Below are positions 36,086-48,037 of a stretch of 64,000 nucleotides of DNA, in pieces. The translations under genes and the position numbers were made by a program. The DNA comes from Ypsolopha sequella. Taxonomy: Eukaryota > Arthropoda > Insecta > Lepidoptera > Ypsolophidae. The stretch is taken from assembly GCA_934047225.1 (NCBI GenBank), contig OW204001.1:15298201-15362200 (forward strand), written 5' to 3'. The notes under the pieces were generated by a model, which had not been told where the DNA came from, ran no database searches, and saw only the letters and a program-made list of their open reading frames with translations. Numbering within the stretch: the stretch's first letter is position 1; each line of letters starts with the position of its first letter.

Positions 36086-36180
36086 TTGTCTTTTTATGTT
36101 GAAGGATTTGTTAAAACTATATTGATCATTAGAATAATGTTATTTTGTTTTCCAATGTCCGTCCCTCACATGGTTTAAGA

Positions 36181-36587
36181 TGGAATTCCCGGACGTGGAG
36201 CTATCTTAACAAATTATTAATTTTATCAATATTTCTTGAAAGGAATTTCATTTCAATAATACAGTTAATATGATTTAAACCTGTGAAGTTTTTGGTTTCT
36301 TTCGAGATAAATGGGTTTTTAGAATAAGGTGGGGCACTAGCTATAAAGAGTTTCGCACAAATGAACTATACTTCGTTGGTAGTCAACGGCTGCAGGCACA
36401 TGCCGAGCCACTGATGGTGCTGTATTGTAAATCTTGTACCGCACTGATTCGTCCCAACCGACATGTTCAAAGTTGTCGCAATACGCCGTTGTCGCAAATT
36501 ATTGCTTTTTTGTGCCTCTTCTTTTAGTTTGCGCTCGAGAAACAATAAATATAAATTTTGTAGAAAAAATTTTGTGTTGACACTTTG
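36181..36587. other. No recognised feature
   Basis: May include 5' UTR of the LINE. No gene or clear repeat boundary is seen. Confidence 0.3.
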
Positions 36588-36800
36588 ACAGTTTTTTTTT
36601 TTTTTTTTTTTAATTTTTTTTTTTTTTATTATATATTTATTTATATATAATTTTTATATATTATATATTTATTTATATATATTATATATAATATATATAA
36701 ATAATATATATTATATATTATTTATTTTTTTATATTATATATTAATTTATCATATTATATAATAATTATTATATTATATTATAATTAAATATATTATATT
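36588..36800. repeat. Poly-T and TA/TTTA low-complexity tract
   Basis: A run of T with few interruptions, followed by about 170 bp of only A and T with few exceptions. Confidence 0.9.
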
Positions 36801-36860
36801 ACTAGCTGTTGCCCGCGACTTCGTCTGCGTGGAAAAAGATAACTGTTCTAATCTCTGACT
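36801..36860 (+). repeat. Dispersed repeat fragment ('AGCTGTTGCCCGCGACTTCG')
   Basis: ACTAGCTGTTGCCCGCGACT and TCGTCTGCGTGG form a motif I know as very common in lepidopteran genomes. Only about 60 bp is present. Confidence 0.5.
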
Positions 36861-36929
36861 CCCCCTTAAGGATATAAGTCGTGACGATATATGTTGTTTA
36901 ATATATTTACACTGTACAATTTTTACAAA

Positions 36930-37282
36930 AAGAAACAAGGTTGGAGGCATTTGAAATGTAGTGCTGGAGGAAGATGGAGAGATGAGGAAGTGCAGAGAAT
37001 TGGGGAAGAAAGATGTTTGTTAAAAACCATTGAAAACCGAAGAAGGAACATTATAAGACACTTGATTCGGTATGACAGTTTCTTGAAAAATACCATAGAA
37101 GGAAAGGTAGAAGGGAAAAAAGGAAGAAGAAGACCTACTTAACTCAAGTGAAGGAGAAAGTTAATGTTATGTTCACAGATATATTTCCGCGGTAATGTCA
37201 TATCAAGAAGTCAAATCATTAGCAGAAGAAAGAGAAGAATTGCGGTTACTGCACCGACAAGAGCGTAGCTCTATCAAGTTAT
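36930..37282 (+). pseudogene. LINE (RTE-like) reverse-transcriptase C-terminal tail
   Basis: Reads EEVQRIGEERCLLKTIENRR, RHLIRYDSFLKNTIEGKVEG and, after a frame change, SYQEVKSLAEEREELRLLHR before a stop at about 37282. These are typical end motifs of insect endonuclease-RT proteins. Confidence 0.65.
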
Positions 37283-37849
37283 AGATATTAGACAATTTAT
37301 CCCGTTCAGTTCAGTCCAATTTAAAAAAAAACTGAAGAATAAAAGATATTTAGACGGTTAATGTTTTTGTATAAAATTTATACTGTGTATATGTATAACT
37401 ACCGTACTAACTGGCCCAAACCAATTTTAGGGAAAACTAGTTTTCACCATACCTAACCTTCTACTCTTACCTGCTGACTCGCTTCTGCTTCTGCGTTGAA
37501 AGATTTATAAAGAACTAAAGAACGGTATCATGTTAGGATAAACTAGTTTGGCTTAGTAGAGTATCGGCACACAGTCAGTAACCCTACGTCATTGGCAAGT
37601 ACTTAGTGCTGTAGAAAAAAACACATGCAAATAAATAGGGTTGGCTGGCGCAACCTTTCGAATTAACGTCAACCAGTTACAAGTTGGGCTCTTGGCTCTA
37701 CTATGTTTGATTGGGCATATTTTAAGGTTTGCATGTCCTATGCTGGTACCAAAAGTGGTCAGCCTGATTTTAAAAACATCGTTTTTTTTTCAAGTCGATT
37801 CAGTATCGATTTTATTGGATAAATGTGGTGTTTTTTAGATAATATGTTA
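37283..37849. other. No recognised feature
   Basis: Intergenic sequence upstream of the first transporter gene. Confidence 0.35.
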
Positions 37850-38076
37850 AATGAGTTGGATTTTTAACACTGAGGTAAGGAACCTAACAAATCACAGCGT
37901 CATTTCTGAGATAATTTATCTTTAAGATTAAATATCCAAGGGCAAATGTGGTGTAGTTGTAACACTACTCTCTACCAATATAAGATAATGCATAAAAATA
38001 ATGTTCGAGTAGTATGCAAGCAATAGTGTTAGAATGTGTTTTCTGTTGAAGTGATTAATTGCGAAGAATATCTGAA
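37850..38076 (+). promoter_or_regulatory. Upstream region of transporter gene 1, conserved in the paralogues
   Basis: GAGGTAAGGAACCTAACAAA and CATTTCTGAGATAATTTATC recur upstream of the second gene (48790-49007) and of the decayed copy (47515-47600). Duplication units therefore included the 5' flank. No TATA box is asserted. Confidence 0.5.
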
Positions 38077-38107
38077 ATGGCATCGCAACTTGAAAAAGAA
38101 CCGAAAG
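38077..38107 (+). CDS. Transporter gene 1, exon 1
   Basis: ATG plus 9 codons (MASQLEKEPK) and one base; donor g|gtaaga. It is too short to be noticed without the paralogue, which has the same 31-nt exon. Confidence 0.8.
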
Positions 38108-40638
38108 GTAAGACCAAATTGAAGTTTTTGGAACATCCGGATTGACTGCAAGTTTTATTTGGACTTTACATTTGAGGATGATAAAAGAAAAATAATGCAT
38201 CAAAATCGATCTAGTAATTTGGCAGATATGTCATAAAAAAAATGGTGATACGTACATTCACAAAAAATAATCTTTAAGTTATGTATTTTATATTATATTT
38301 TGATATGATTATATATTATATTCACACGACATGACCGTTAAAAAACTCGGGAATAAAAACTTCAAGAAACTATTTAAAAAAATAGAATTTTGCTTTTAGA
38401 TCTCCCAGAATATATTTTTCTCGATTTGGTACATTACAGCAGCAATGTAAATTCATAATAAAATAGGATATTAAACAAAAATTCTAATTTTTTTCAGGGT
38501 TCAAAACACAAAAAAAAGGAGAGGAGCAAATTGATATTGTAGAGAGTATTATCGGTCCATTGGGCAAATATCAGTTTGTCTTAATTCTCTTCATATTATT
38601 ACAAAAACTACCCATGGCATGTTTGCAGCAGTCTGTAGTTTTTATGGCTCCAAAAGTTTCATATATTTGTGAAGATACTGGAAACCAGACTTGTCCGTGC
38701 GAAAATCCTATCTATGACAGAAGTATTTTCACAAACACTATCATAATGGAGTGGGACTTGATATGTAACAGAAAATGGCTTAATAGTTTGCTGCAGACAT
38801 TGCTTTATGCTGGCACACTGGTCGGTAGCCTGTTGACAGGAATGGCATCTGATAGGTATGTATATGAACTTCCTTCTATATGCTACTTCCGTGTCATAGA
38901 AAACATTTCAATTGAATTATTATATTTTGAAGGAAATTGAGCGTAGGCTTAAATTCCCAATTTTGGCACTTGCTACAATAATTGAGCCATTTAACGATAT
39001 GATTGGTCTAAAATTATATACGAAATAATTTCACAAGGTTACTTTAATTCTGAATAATGAGAAAGTGTATTTCAGACGTCACTAATTATGGATACCAGAC
39101 ACCATTGTCAATGACGAGATTTTTCTTTGCACTTTCAGGTTTGGGAGAAAATGGCCATACGTACTGTGTACAACAACGCAAGTCTTAGCAGGCGTTGCAT
39201 CGTATTTCGCGACAAACTACTGGGCATTCGCTTCTTGTCGCTTCATCCTAGGAGCTACTATTGGAGGAATTTATGCAACAAGCTTCGTAATCATCATGGA
39301 ATTCATCGGAAAAGCCTACAGAAACATGGCTGTAATTGTTTTCTTAGTTTTCTTTTGTTCAGGATACATGTTAATGCCTGCAGTTGCATATTTTTTTAGA
39401 AATTTCTATGATTTACAATTAGCTATCACGTTGTCGTCAGTTTTATTGTCCTGCTACGTCTTCTTTTTACCAGAGACACCGAGATGGTTGATAGCTACGA
39501 AGAAATCTGAAAGCGCTATCAAACTACTAGAACGTATAGCTTACGTGTAAGTTTGTTCAATTTTACAAATTTTGTGAAACTATTTGTAAAATATAAGGTG
39601 AAATTTAATCAACCGCCTGAATTGAGACTGGAGACTCGGTTAGTGATAAGGAACAAAGTTAATGACCCGTCAGGTAAAATTAAAAAAAATATTTTTTTTC
39701 TTCTAAGCTGCCTATAATACTAAGATTTGTATTTGAACTAGTCCAGTATGAATGGGAGCAAAAATTTTTTTGGTATGATTTTGATAAAAGGGGTCATTGA
39801 ACCTTGTTCCTCATCACTAACCGAGTCTCCAGTATAAATTCAGACGGTTGATTAAATTTCACCTTGTATATCTATAATTGTCTTATGTATATATATATAT
39901 ATATATATATACAGATATGTATCTTTTTCTTTTTATTCTTGCAGAAATAATCGCCCAACCGACACAATCAGGTCACAAGTCGACATCTTCACCCAAACCA
40001 TTGAGACGAAAAGCCAACAAAAAGGAACATTATTAGATTTATTCCGATCACCAAACTTGAGGAAAAATATCCTGGCCATGGCATTTAATTGGTTTGCGGC
40101 CAGCTACTGCTTTTACGGGGTGACGCAGTACGTGGGCCAGTTGGCTGGAAACGTTTTTTTCAATGTTTGGCTCATAGCTACGGTTCTATTGATCGGGACG
40201 CTCTCTTCGATCCCTCTGTTGAAGGTGCTTGGAAGAAGAACAATCTTTGTACTTATGAATTCAATATCTGCAGTATTTCTTCTAGTGCTATCTGTGGTTC
40301 CCGATGGATTTGGGTCGGTAGCATGTGCAATTATAGGCATTATGGCAATTCAAATAGTGTTCATGGTCGCGTACCTGTATACTTCAGAGTTATTTCCTAC
40401 GGTAGTACGCAATGCCGCGTTGGGATTCACGTCTATGGTAGCACGAATAGGTTCGATGATGGCACCATTTGTAATAGATCTACAGGATTATGGGACATGG
40501 GTACCACCAATAGCCTTTGCGGTTTTACCTCTCATAGCTGTGTTTGTGACACTACTGTTGCCAGAAACGAAAGGGTGTGAACTAATGACCACTGTAGAAG
40601 AAGGGGAAAATTTTGGCAAAAAAGTCGAAAAATGTTAA
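38077..40638 (+). CDS. SLC22-like organic cation transporter (MFS), gene 1
   Basis: Four exons: 38077-38107, 38498-38855, 39139-39546 and 39945-40638 (1491 nt, 496 aa), with GT/AG borders and phases 1, 2 and 2. The start MASQLEKEPK is chosen because the same start occurs in the paralogue. TM1 (LILFILLQKLPMACL) is followed by a short Cys-containing extracellular loop (TCPCENPIYD, WDLIC). Next comes the MFS loop signature GMASDRFGRK (125-134, across the exon 2/3 junction). LPETPRWL (240-247) precedes the central cytoplasmic loop, and LPETKG (471-476) closes TM12, all typical of SLC22/OCT proteins. It would be a plasma-membrane carrier of small organic ions; the substrate cannot be inferred. The N-terminal loop is shorter than in vertebrate OCTs. 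Tandem paralogue at 49008-53650. Confidence 0.85.
38498..38855 (+). CDS. Transporter gene 1, exon 2
   Basis: 358 nt, ttttcag acceptor. Encodes TM1, the extracellular loop and TM2 up to GMASD plus two bases of Arg. Confidence 0.85.
39139..39546 (+). CDS. Transporter gene 1, exon 3
   Basis: 408 nt starting with the last base of the Arg codon, then FGRK. TM3-TM6 and LPETPRWL. Donor cgt|gtaagt. Confidence 0.85.
39595..39865. mobile_element. Palindromic MITE in intron 3 of transporter gene 1
   Basis: Ends AAGGTGAAATTTAATCAACC / GGTTGATTAAATTTCACCTT; inner arms carry GACTCGGTTAGTGAT and its complement. It is related to 10228-10457 and 21813-22042, and absent from the same intron of gene 2. Confidence 0.7.
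39886..39914. repeat. (TA)n microsatellite in intron 3
   Basis: Alternating T/A run just upstream of the exon 4 acceptor tract. Confidence 0.8.
39945..40638 (+). CDS. Transporter gene 1, exon 4
   Basis: 694 nt, acceptor cttgcag. Encodes the end of the central loop, TM7-TM12, LPETKG and a short Lys/Glu tail, TAA at 40636-40638. Confidence 0.85.
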
Positions 40639-42104
40639 ACAAAACACAAATAATATTTTTTTTTTTTTTTACTGCCGTTGCTGACAACTTTTATCTATGA
40701 TCTTGAAAAAAAGTGGTTTTTTACCCTCCTATACAAGTAGATATTATTGAAATTTTGTTTGAGAAAAGTAAACTTTTTATGCGCTGTTTTAAAAGTCACA
40801 AAACAAAAAATATATATATATCTTCACGAGAGGAATCCCCGAGAGGGTGTCGGAGATGTTCCGAGTGTCAACTGTGAAATGCAAGTCACAGTCCATATTC
40901 GATACACCCGCGTTTCACCGCTGATTATTACATCCCAATGCTATGGGTGGTGAGCCCTTTCGCCGTATATATATAGACTATAAGTGCTCAGTATCAAGAT
41001 TGGATGCCTATGATACTTCAATGATTGTTTTTTGTATTCTCCACAAACGCAAGCCCAGTCCCGAGTCACTTATATGAGGTGTCAAAAGTTCATTTTGCAA
41101 AATTTGGAAAAAGTGGTATCTATCCGTGATACTGATCACTGTTCCAGCGTCATTCGAAAATTACTCTAACTGATAACAATATGTCTCTTAAATGAGATGT
41201 TTGAAAACTATGAACAAAATATATTGTGTTATTTAAAGTAAAAGGAAAAAAAATATTTCTGAAAATTATTCTTGCGTCAAAAAAAAAGCATGAAAATATT
41301 GTTCAAAGTCAAGATATTATGAGACTAAAACTAGGTAAAATTGATTATATCTTTCAAACCACTAATGGTATTTGTATGGTTCTTGCACTAAAACAGAAAG
41401 ATGATATAAAAACCGCACCAATATGAAATAGAGTAACACAATAACTTCCTGATAATTTTATAAAATGCATTCACTTTTTCTTTATGTCTTTTTCAATTAT
41501 TTAATGGAGGGCAATTCTTATTTTTATTTTTATTTTGTATTCTATTTGATTAATAGATTGCACTAAATTCCTAATTTCACATTTTTTTAAATTATATAAT
41601 GCTGAAAATTTAATTTATAATTATATTATTATCATTTTTAACTTAAATTTGATTTTATAAACTTTTGTTAAATATTTAATTTAACAATTATATTTAATTT
41701 AATATTATATTTAACAAAATAACGAGTTTGATAACATTTCGCCGATAAGTAGGTACGATCTGGGAGAGCTGCGCGGGGCAGCTTTCCGCTCTGTTGCGAG
41801 CGGTTGGAGGGTCGGCGGAACTTTCCCCGATAACATATTATGGTACAATTTTCTTTGTGTTTGTGGGCTTGTCTTTTGTGTGGTGGTGGTTCCCTTTTAT
41901 CTTTCTTTATATTTGTTATTTTATACTTTCTCTTAGCTAGGCGACGCTCGCGGAAGATTTATTTATGGGCCATAGGCCTCTTTAAATCTGAAGCTCACAA
42001 ATTGAAATTGCGTTCTTGCTACATTAAAAAATCTTATGTTACGATACAAACATACATAATTATTTAATTTGTTCTAGATGTAATATGTTTTATGTTATTA
42101 TTAC
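40639..42104. other. Intergenic; degraded repeats, no gene recognised
   Basis: Includes a poly-T run at about 40657, AT-only stretches around 41580-41720 and a GC-rich patch (about 41755-41830, CGATCTGGGAGAGCTGCGCG), but nothing I can name. Confidence 0.4.
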
Positions 42105-42203
42105 ATTATGTTGTATTCGTCTATGGTTACGTAGCAACATCCATAATTACTTACTTTATGTCAGAATGCAAACATGTAAATCTTAAATAAATAAATAAAT
42201 AGT
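42105..42203 (+). repeat. Probable retroposon 3' tail ending in (AAAT)n
   Basis: Ends with TCTTAAATAAATAAATAAAT, a polyadenylation-like simple tail typical of non-LTR insertions. Confidence 0.35.
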
Positions 42204-42524
42204 TAAAAAATAGTTAATCAGAGCTAAATATTGCTTTTTATATAAAAAAAAAACAATAGTATTAAGCCTACCTGCACGATGTATGACTTTTTAAGTTTGA
42301 AATGGAGCCATCTAAAAACCAGCGTTGTAGAATTGCTTGCAATCTACAGCAAATACCGAGATGGTTACATAATAATGTTTGCATGTGTGACAAATAAATT
42401 ATTTTCTTTCTTTCTTTAAAATACAAGGAAAATAGTGCTTAGAAAATAATTTTTGGATTTTTTTTTGTGTCCATCGCGTCCATCTACTTTGCGCTGTCCG
42501 GAGACCCAGCGACATCGTAATGCA

Positions 42525-42585
42525 GTGCGCGCTGATATGAACGTTATTTCAATATAGTTTCTGTTGATATTTGTACCGACGAAAG
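42525..42585 (+). repeat. Dispersed repeat shared with 5147-5205 (antisense) and 57680-57750
   Basis: GTGCGCGCTGATATGAACGT and TTTCTGTTGATATTTGTACC are conserved among the copies. Confidence 0.55.
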
Positions 42586-43630
42586 TCGACTCAAGGCCGT
42601 TGGCACAGTATTCTGTGCCGTTGGCGACAACCAATTTCCTGATTTGGCAGCCCCTTATGTCGATTGCGATGGTTATGCTTTTGGGGAATATGGGGATGCG
42701 TGCGGCTGTAATTATTATCGTAATTCGACGTGTTTTGCTGTTTCGATTGCAGACAAGTAAGTTGGAGCATTTTCGTGATGAAACACATTTTTTTCGAGGT
42801 TAGATTCGGTAATATTTTCACCACCTTAGTGTTTAATTTATCTAACAAAACAGCATAATATGGAGGGCATCAAACTAAAAAGGCATATCTACAGATTTTC
42901 TGAACCTCAAAAATTCCAACTTTTTTGGGCGAATATCCATATTTATTAGCTATACAATGGGCTTTAATTCGATACTACTGGTAAATGCTTTCGAGTTCAT
43001 GATTTTTTTTTGTGAAATATATGGTTACAAGAAGACATTCTGTGTTAGTCGCGTTTTGCGAATCGAATTAGTATTTTAGATATGATTTTTCAAAATTTCA
43101 TAAATTCTATGCATTTTTTCGTAACGAAACGTTTGACAATTGTAACCAAACGCAATTTTGTGACACGAACGTTCCGTTTCACAAAACAAAAGAAGTTGCC
43201 AAGTTTTAAGGCTGATATTTTGACATTTCGTGTAGCAAAAATTTGCATGGAACGAAACGCACCCCTCTGCGGTTGCTTATCATTGGTTAGGGGTCGGCCA
43301 TCTTATTTTCGTTCAGTCAATGTTTGTACAGGCCCACAAAGTTATCTGACCCGGTGACGGCGTCTCTAGAGTCGAACCCAGTGTTGCCGTCAATTGAAAG
43401 TTGGCGATTTTTAGGGTACAATTAGTTCGGTCCGGTTCGGTTCCTTAAAAAACTAGATTAACGTTAATAAAAATATTATGTAGTAGAGACTTTTCAAGAA
43501 AAATATGTAAATACATAGTAAATAAACCACCTGTAAGGAAATCTTAAAAGGAAGTGTTTTAAGGAAATCTTTATAGGAAGTTTGAAGTTTTTAAGCATGA
43601 ATAAAAAATTTAACACAAAAAAATTACCAA

Positions 43631-43936
43631 TTATATTTTAATATTATAATTGTGATCAAGTAAACAATTTAATGGTTTAATTACAGATATTCCCGAACCC
43701 GAATCACCTGTTTCATCATCCTCAGAATCGCTACTTTCACTTTCACTGTCATTGTTCAAAGTAATGATGAACGGTTCATCTAAATAACCATCTTTATCTA
43801 TATATTCGTTTTCAATTTTTTTCACATGTCCACAATGCTTTTGCCATTCTTCTACCGATATTGCATTAAATCCATTTGAGATTAATTGCGGCATTTCTGA
43901 ATCGCTTTTTCCAATATTGTGGTCGGCAACATTCAC
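43631..43936 (-). pseudogene. Possible DDE-transposase C-terminal tail
   Basis: About 100 codons: AISVEEWQKHCGHVKKIENE followed by an acidic Ser/Glu/Asp-rich end. This layout recalls the C-terminus of insect DDE (Tc1/pogo-like) transposases, but no catalytic region is present and I cannot prove the assignment. Confidence 0.35.
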
Positions 43937-44032
43937 AGAGTGACATATTCAAGATGGCGACTTTAGTTCCTGTTTTCGCCACCGGTTCAGATAAGTTTGT
44001 AGCGCTGTACTCGCAGTTTGAATCTGTAGTAA

Positions 44033-44165
44033 TCTGTACTAAAACCGAATCAGAGCGACCCACTTCCCCGGGTTATAGGTTGAATCTATACCAAAACCGA
44101 ATCAGAGCAACCCACTTCCTTGGGGTATAGGTTGAATCTGTACCAAAACCGAATCAGAGCACCCC
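44033..44165. repeat. 52-bp tandem repeat, about 2.5 copies
   Basis: AAAACCGAATCAGAGC begins units at 44041, 44093 and 44145 (period 52). The rest of the unit is CCCACTTCC..GGGTATAGG and GTTGAATCT. Confidence 0.85.
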
Positions 44166-44769
44166 CGACTCCACGCAGTCTTGTGGCTACTACAACTAGA
44201 GTGTATAGGCCGCGCCCAAAAAAGGCGACCAAAAAGCCGAGCGGTGAAGGCGAGTGTCGGTGCCTGCGACGAATTGCACGTGTCAGGTGCCGCGCCCCGA
44301 GCGCCGGAGCTAAAGCAAGAGTAAATTTTATCCATAAAAAGTAGTTTTCATATACTAAACTGCGTAAATTATTAATTTGGACTAACATAACCTCAAAATT
44401 TGAAAAATTTATATCTCAAAAACTACTTGGTTTCGCAACACCTTATTCACAGGGGGGATTACCTCCCCTCCCCCGCCCCCCTCCTCACCCCACCCCTTAA
44501 CTATTTACCAGCAGTACTAAATTCCTTCCCTAAAATGTACTTAAAAGGTAACGGTTGCTCCACTGGCTTTGGTTATCGGTACTGTTATGTCTAAGTTTAC
44601 GACGTGAAAAGGCGTTTTTATAATTAAAGAAAAATATTTATACTTTAAATTATAAATATTTTTATTATATTTTTTATTATATTATATTTTATTATATCTA
44701 TTATAAGTTAAAAATATTTAACTAGCCAATACTTTTTATTTTTAAATATACGCCATTTCAGCTTGAAGC

Positions 44770-45080
44770 CCTCGAATATGTTGCGTTTACTGTCTTGCCT
44801 TTCTCAAAATAATCCGTTGGTTGTATCAAAAGACAGTGGCCATCACTTTTCCAGCCGAACGAACAGTTTTTGCCTTTTCGGGGCACCTTAGCCGGTAGAA
44901 GTCCATTGCTTGAACTATTGCTTCATCTCTGGGGTGTAATGGAATCCATGTTTAATCAATCGTCACGTACCGACGCAAAAATTCACTTGGATTACGATTC
45001 AACATAGTTAGGCAATACTCAGAAGATGTTTCGACTGTCGTGGATATGGTGGAGCATTTGCTGTATCCTGTAAGTCTTGA
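44770..45080 (-). pseudogene. mariner transposase fragment
   Basis: The minus strand reads LNRNPSEFLRRYVTID and then WIHYTPEMKQ across a frame change, then KTVRSAGKVMATVF. This is the central mariner D34D region with its first catalytic Asp. Stops and frameshifts show decay. Confidence 0.65.
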
Positions 45081-45331
45081 TTAACTCGTTCCGTAGTGAA
45101 AGTTAATAAACGCGCGCAATTAAATTTTTTCCATTTTTGAAAACATGCTACGACTGCAGACAAAGATTTGTATTTATTATGCAAAATTTGTATTTAAAAA
45201 AACAAAAGATAATCAACTTGTTTCCTTTTTCAAAATCTAATCAATATTTATACTGTATTCAACTGATGACGACTCCATAGCAGGAGTAGAAATATATTGT
45301 ATTATTTGTTTTTTGTTGTTTATATAATATT

Positions 45332-45520
45332 GTTATTTGTGCAACAAGAGAGCAAAGATTTTTTTTGTTGCGAGTGCAAAGTTTGAATCCCGAGCAAGCG
45401 AAGGATTTTATAACTGAATCACAAGCGTAGCGAGTGATTCTAAGTTAGAATCCTGAGCGTGGTGAGGGATTCAAAGGCACAAGAAACAAAATAAATTTGC
45501 TCTTGTGACACATACAACTT
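45332..45520. mobile_element. Foldback repeat, about 190 bp
   Basis: Arms: TTTGTGCAACAAGAGAGCAA ... TTTGAATCCCGAG opposes CTGAGCGTGGTGAGGGATTC ... TTTGCTCTTGTGACACAT. The centre is AAGCGTAGCGAGTGATTC. Confidence 0.55.
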
Positions 45521-46371
45521 TTCAACTCACTAGCGAGAAAACACAGATGTAAAGACATCATCTTTTCGAACGAACTTATAAGAATTCAATGTTTTTTTTT
45601 TCTTTAAACAATACACTATATAAAAATATTGCACATAAAATAAAATGTAAGGAGTGTTAATTGAATCCCAAAAGCCGTAAAAATCGGTAAATCTTTGATA
45701 AACCGATCGAAAACGCAAAACATAACCATCACGTGGGCATTTTTCTCTATCTATCCGTTTCCAGTTTATTTGTTTATACCACTAATGAAGTCTAGCAAAT
45801 TCTTTTTTATGCCGATTTAAAATTGATACTTGTTTGATGTAGTAGACTATGAGGTGGTTGTTTATTATGAGTCTATAGTCTATGGTACGGATTCCATATA
45901 CATTGTGAGGTCATACACAGGATTTCGAGAAGTTTACCTTGTCTATGGTATCCGACAAGCTGTGAGGCCGTGTATAGCCTCCCAAAGTGTATAGAATTCA
46001 TATAGAGTGAAAGAGATAGCTACCATCCTGATGTTTGCTGTCGCTCTTTCTCTTGAGCAAAGGATATTATGGAGTTTCTGAAACTGCTTAAAACCAGTGA
46101 GCAAAATCGACTTTTTTCCATACCTGAGGGTACAACGAAACCCTTTCGATTTATTTTAACTCTTATAAATGGCGACAAAAATTATCAAAGATATTGCCCT
46201 TGACATTGACAATGTCATTGTTTCAAGGGCTTATCTTATCTAGAAGTCGGAAGAATGTCGATCAAAACTTCCCGATAACAAATACTAAACAACTACTTGA
46301 CTATTATCTCACAAAATGTAAGAAGTGTAACCAAAATTTTAATAATCTTACTGTAAACAAGCCAAATCTAT

Positions 46372-46520
46372 CCATCCATCAGCCTAGTTCGTCCACTGCT
46401 GGACATAAGCCTTTCCAGGACTTTGCTACTCCAGGCGGTCATCCTGGAAGAATTGCCCATACTGACAAACGCTGGGCAGGCGGGTTGCCTGAACCCTCGC
46501 ACCAGTGCCACCAGTTTTAT
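46372..46520 (-). repeat. LINE-tail repeat, antisense
   Basis: AGTTCGTCCACTGCTGGACA and following sequence are the reverse complement of the 3' part of 47640-47985. Confidence 0.6.
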
Positions 46521-47514
46521 TATAAAAACACGATCATAAAATGTGTCTGTCTCTCAGCCTCCTTTTCTGGAAGAAATTCGTTGCTTCGTAACAAAACTCG
46601 GTAACATATGTGTTATTCTTGTACTTATCCGGTATAACAAACGCCACTACATTTCTCAACTCATTAGACAATAAAATGGCAATATTGATCGTTACTCGCA
46701 CAACTACTTGCCTCGGACGGCCCTCTTCCTGCACATAAAAACCTGTTTAGATCACTGCTATCTTTTTACAACTTCACCTAGTATTACGATAGACGAATCA
46801 AGGCTAACGAACCATTCTCTGGTAATGACGTCACTGCAGATAAACCCTCAAAGAAACTACAAAAAGAAATATAGAAGTTCTAAAATAGATTGTTAAGGTA
46901 TCAAAGACTTCTTCTTGATGTAAACTGGAACCATATTAAATAGCTAGATAACCTAAATAAAGTTATCTAGTGATATAATATGAAACTCGGCCTGCTCTGT
47001 AGGCTGGAAGTCGTCGAATCTATTGGTAAAATAACCGTCTATATGGACGGTTCATAATGACCCACAAAAACAACTTGTATACGTGGCAAAGAAGTCCAAT
47101 AGGCTTATTGTTCTTAACTTAATAATCTTAAGTAAGGCTTTATCTCCGTTCCTAAAGAAAAAAATTACAATGCTTCTGCGTCACACCTCTGGTGTAGTCC
47201 TCTTTTGAAGGACAAAGTTGAAGAGTTCCTGTAATTTTTTCAAGACAGGTTTGCCTCCATCCTTCGACAACTCTGTCGTGAGGCCATCTTCACCAGGACC
47301 AGAATTCAAATCCAAATTTGTTTATTTCAAATCAATGCAGCATAACAGATTAACATCGAAAGTTTCGATTTCGAGTTTATGGAAAATGACGAAGCGTTTT
47401 ACAAGTTGCCTTTGGAAAATCACAAAACAGCGAGCGTGTAGCAACTGACGACGCCTTTTGTTATCTGACGAATTATACTATTTGCCTGCCATTTATATGA
47501 TGTATCGGTAAGGG
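46521..47514. other. No recognised gene
   Basis: Mixed intergenic DNA. I see no supported coding or structural feature. Confidence 0.35.
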
Positions 47515-47600
47515 TTCTGATATTTTATTCTGTGGTAAGAATAATATCATAGCGCCATTTCTGAGATAATTTTAATCTCCTATGATCGAAAATGCAATAA
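47515..47600 (+). pseudogene. 5' flank of the decayed transporter copy
   Basis: CATTTCTGAGATAATTTTAA and the preceding TCTGTGGTAAGAA match the upstream regions of transporter genes 1 and 2. It is separated from its exon 1 by the inserted LINE tail at 47640-47985. Confidence 0.5.
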
Positions 47601-47639
47601 TGGATTGCATTATAAATAATTTTATAGGTGGTAGAGCTG

Positions 47640-47985
47640 ATGCCGGGCTCGACTGTGGAGGTACCACCATGTTACTTGGGGTCTCGAATTAATTCCGGGG
47701 AGAGTAAGAGGACAGCTCACAGGCAAAAAACCAGGAGGCCCACCATGCCTGGGACCGATGGATGGCGGTATATCCATCCCTAATAGCCGGGCATTATATG
47801 GAACAGACTGGTGATGGGCAACGGCGTCACTGGTGCGAGTTTTCCGGCACCGCGCTCACCAACCCGCCTGCCTAGCGTGGGTGAGTATGGGCAATTCTTT
47901 CAGGATGACCGCCGGGAGTGGCAAAGTCCTGGAACGGCTTATGTCCAGCAGTGGACGAAATAGGCGGATGGATGGATGGAATAAA
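47640..47985 (+). repeat. LINE-type 3' end inserted in the decayed transporter copy
   Basis: Ends TTATGTCCAGCAGTGGACGA followed by GATGGATGGATGGA, a family tail. It splits promoter-like sequence from exon 1 of the pseudogene. Confidence 0.6.
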
Positions 47986-48037
47986 CAAATATTGTAAACC
48001 TTGGCAAGCAATAGAACTTTTTGAGTTATTAGAAAAA

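Larger units (their letters stand above)
31800..36180 (-). mobile_element. R4/Dong-type non-LTR retrotransposon, nearly complete
   Basis: One long protein, minus strand, split by one apparent 1-nt deletion near 33918. It carries a duplicated N-terminal domain, RT motifs and a C-terminal CCHC finger plus PD-(D/E)XK-type endonuclease, the arrangement of the early-branching site-specific LINE clades. Its 3' end runs into a TAA-type microsatellite. With only one lesion it is probably a recent insertion. Confidence 0.8.

Noticed and set aside
36597..36800. Possible replication origin because of extreme AT content
   Set aside because: Simple poly-T and TA sequence is common next to retroposons in insect DNA and nothing else supports an origin.
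40089..40580. 163-codon plus-strand frame
   Set aside because: Out-of-frame translation of transporter gene 1 exon 4.
42416..42848. Overlapping short frames on both strands around 42.4-42.8 kb
   Set aside because: No recognised motif, no paralogue, and the region contains a dispersed repeat, so a gene is not supported.
44086..44388. 100-codon minus-strand frame
   Set aside because: It arises from the 52-bp tandem repeat and a GC-rich patch; residues show no family pattern.
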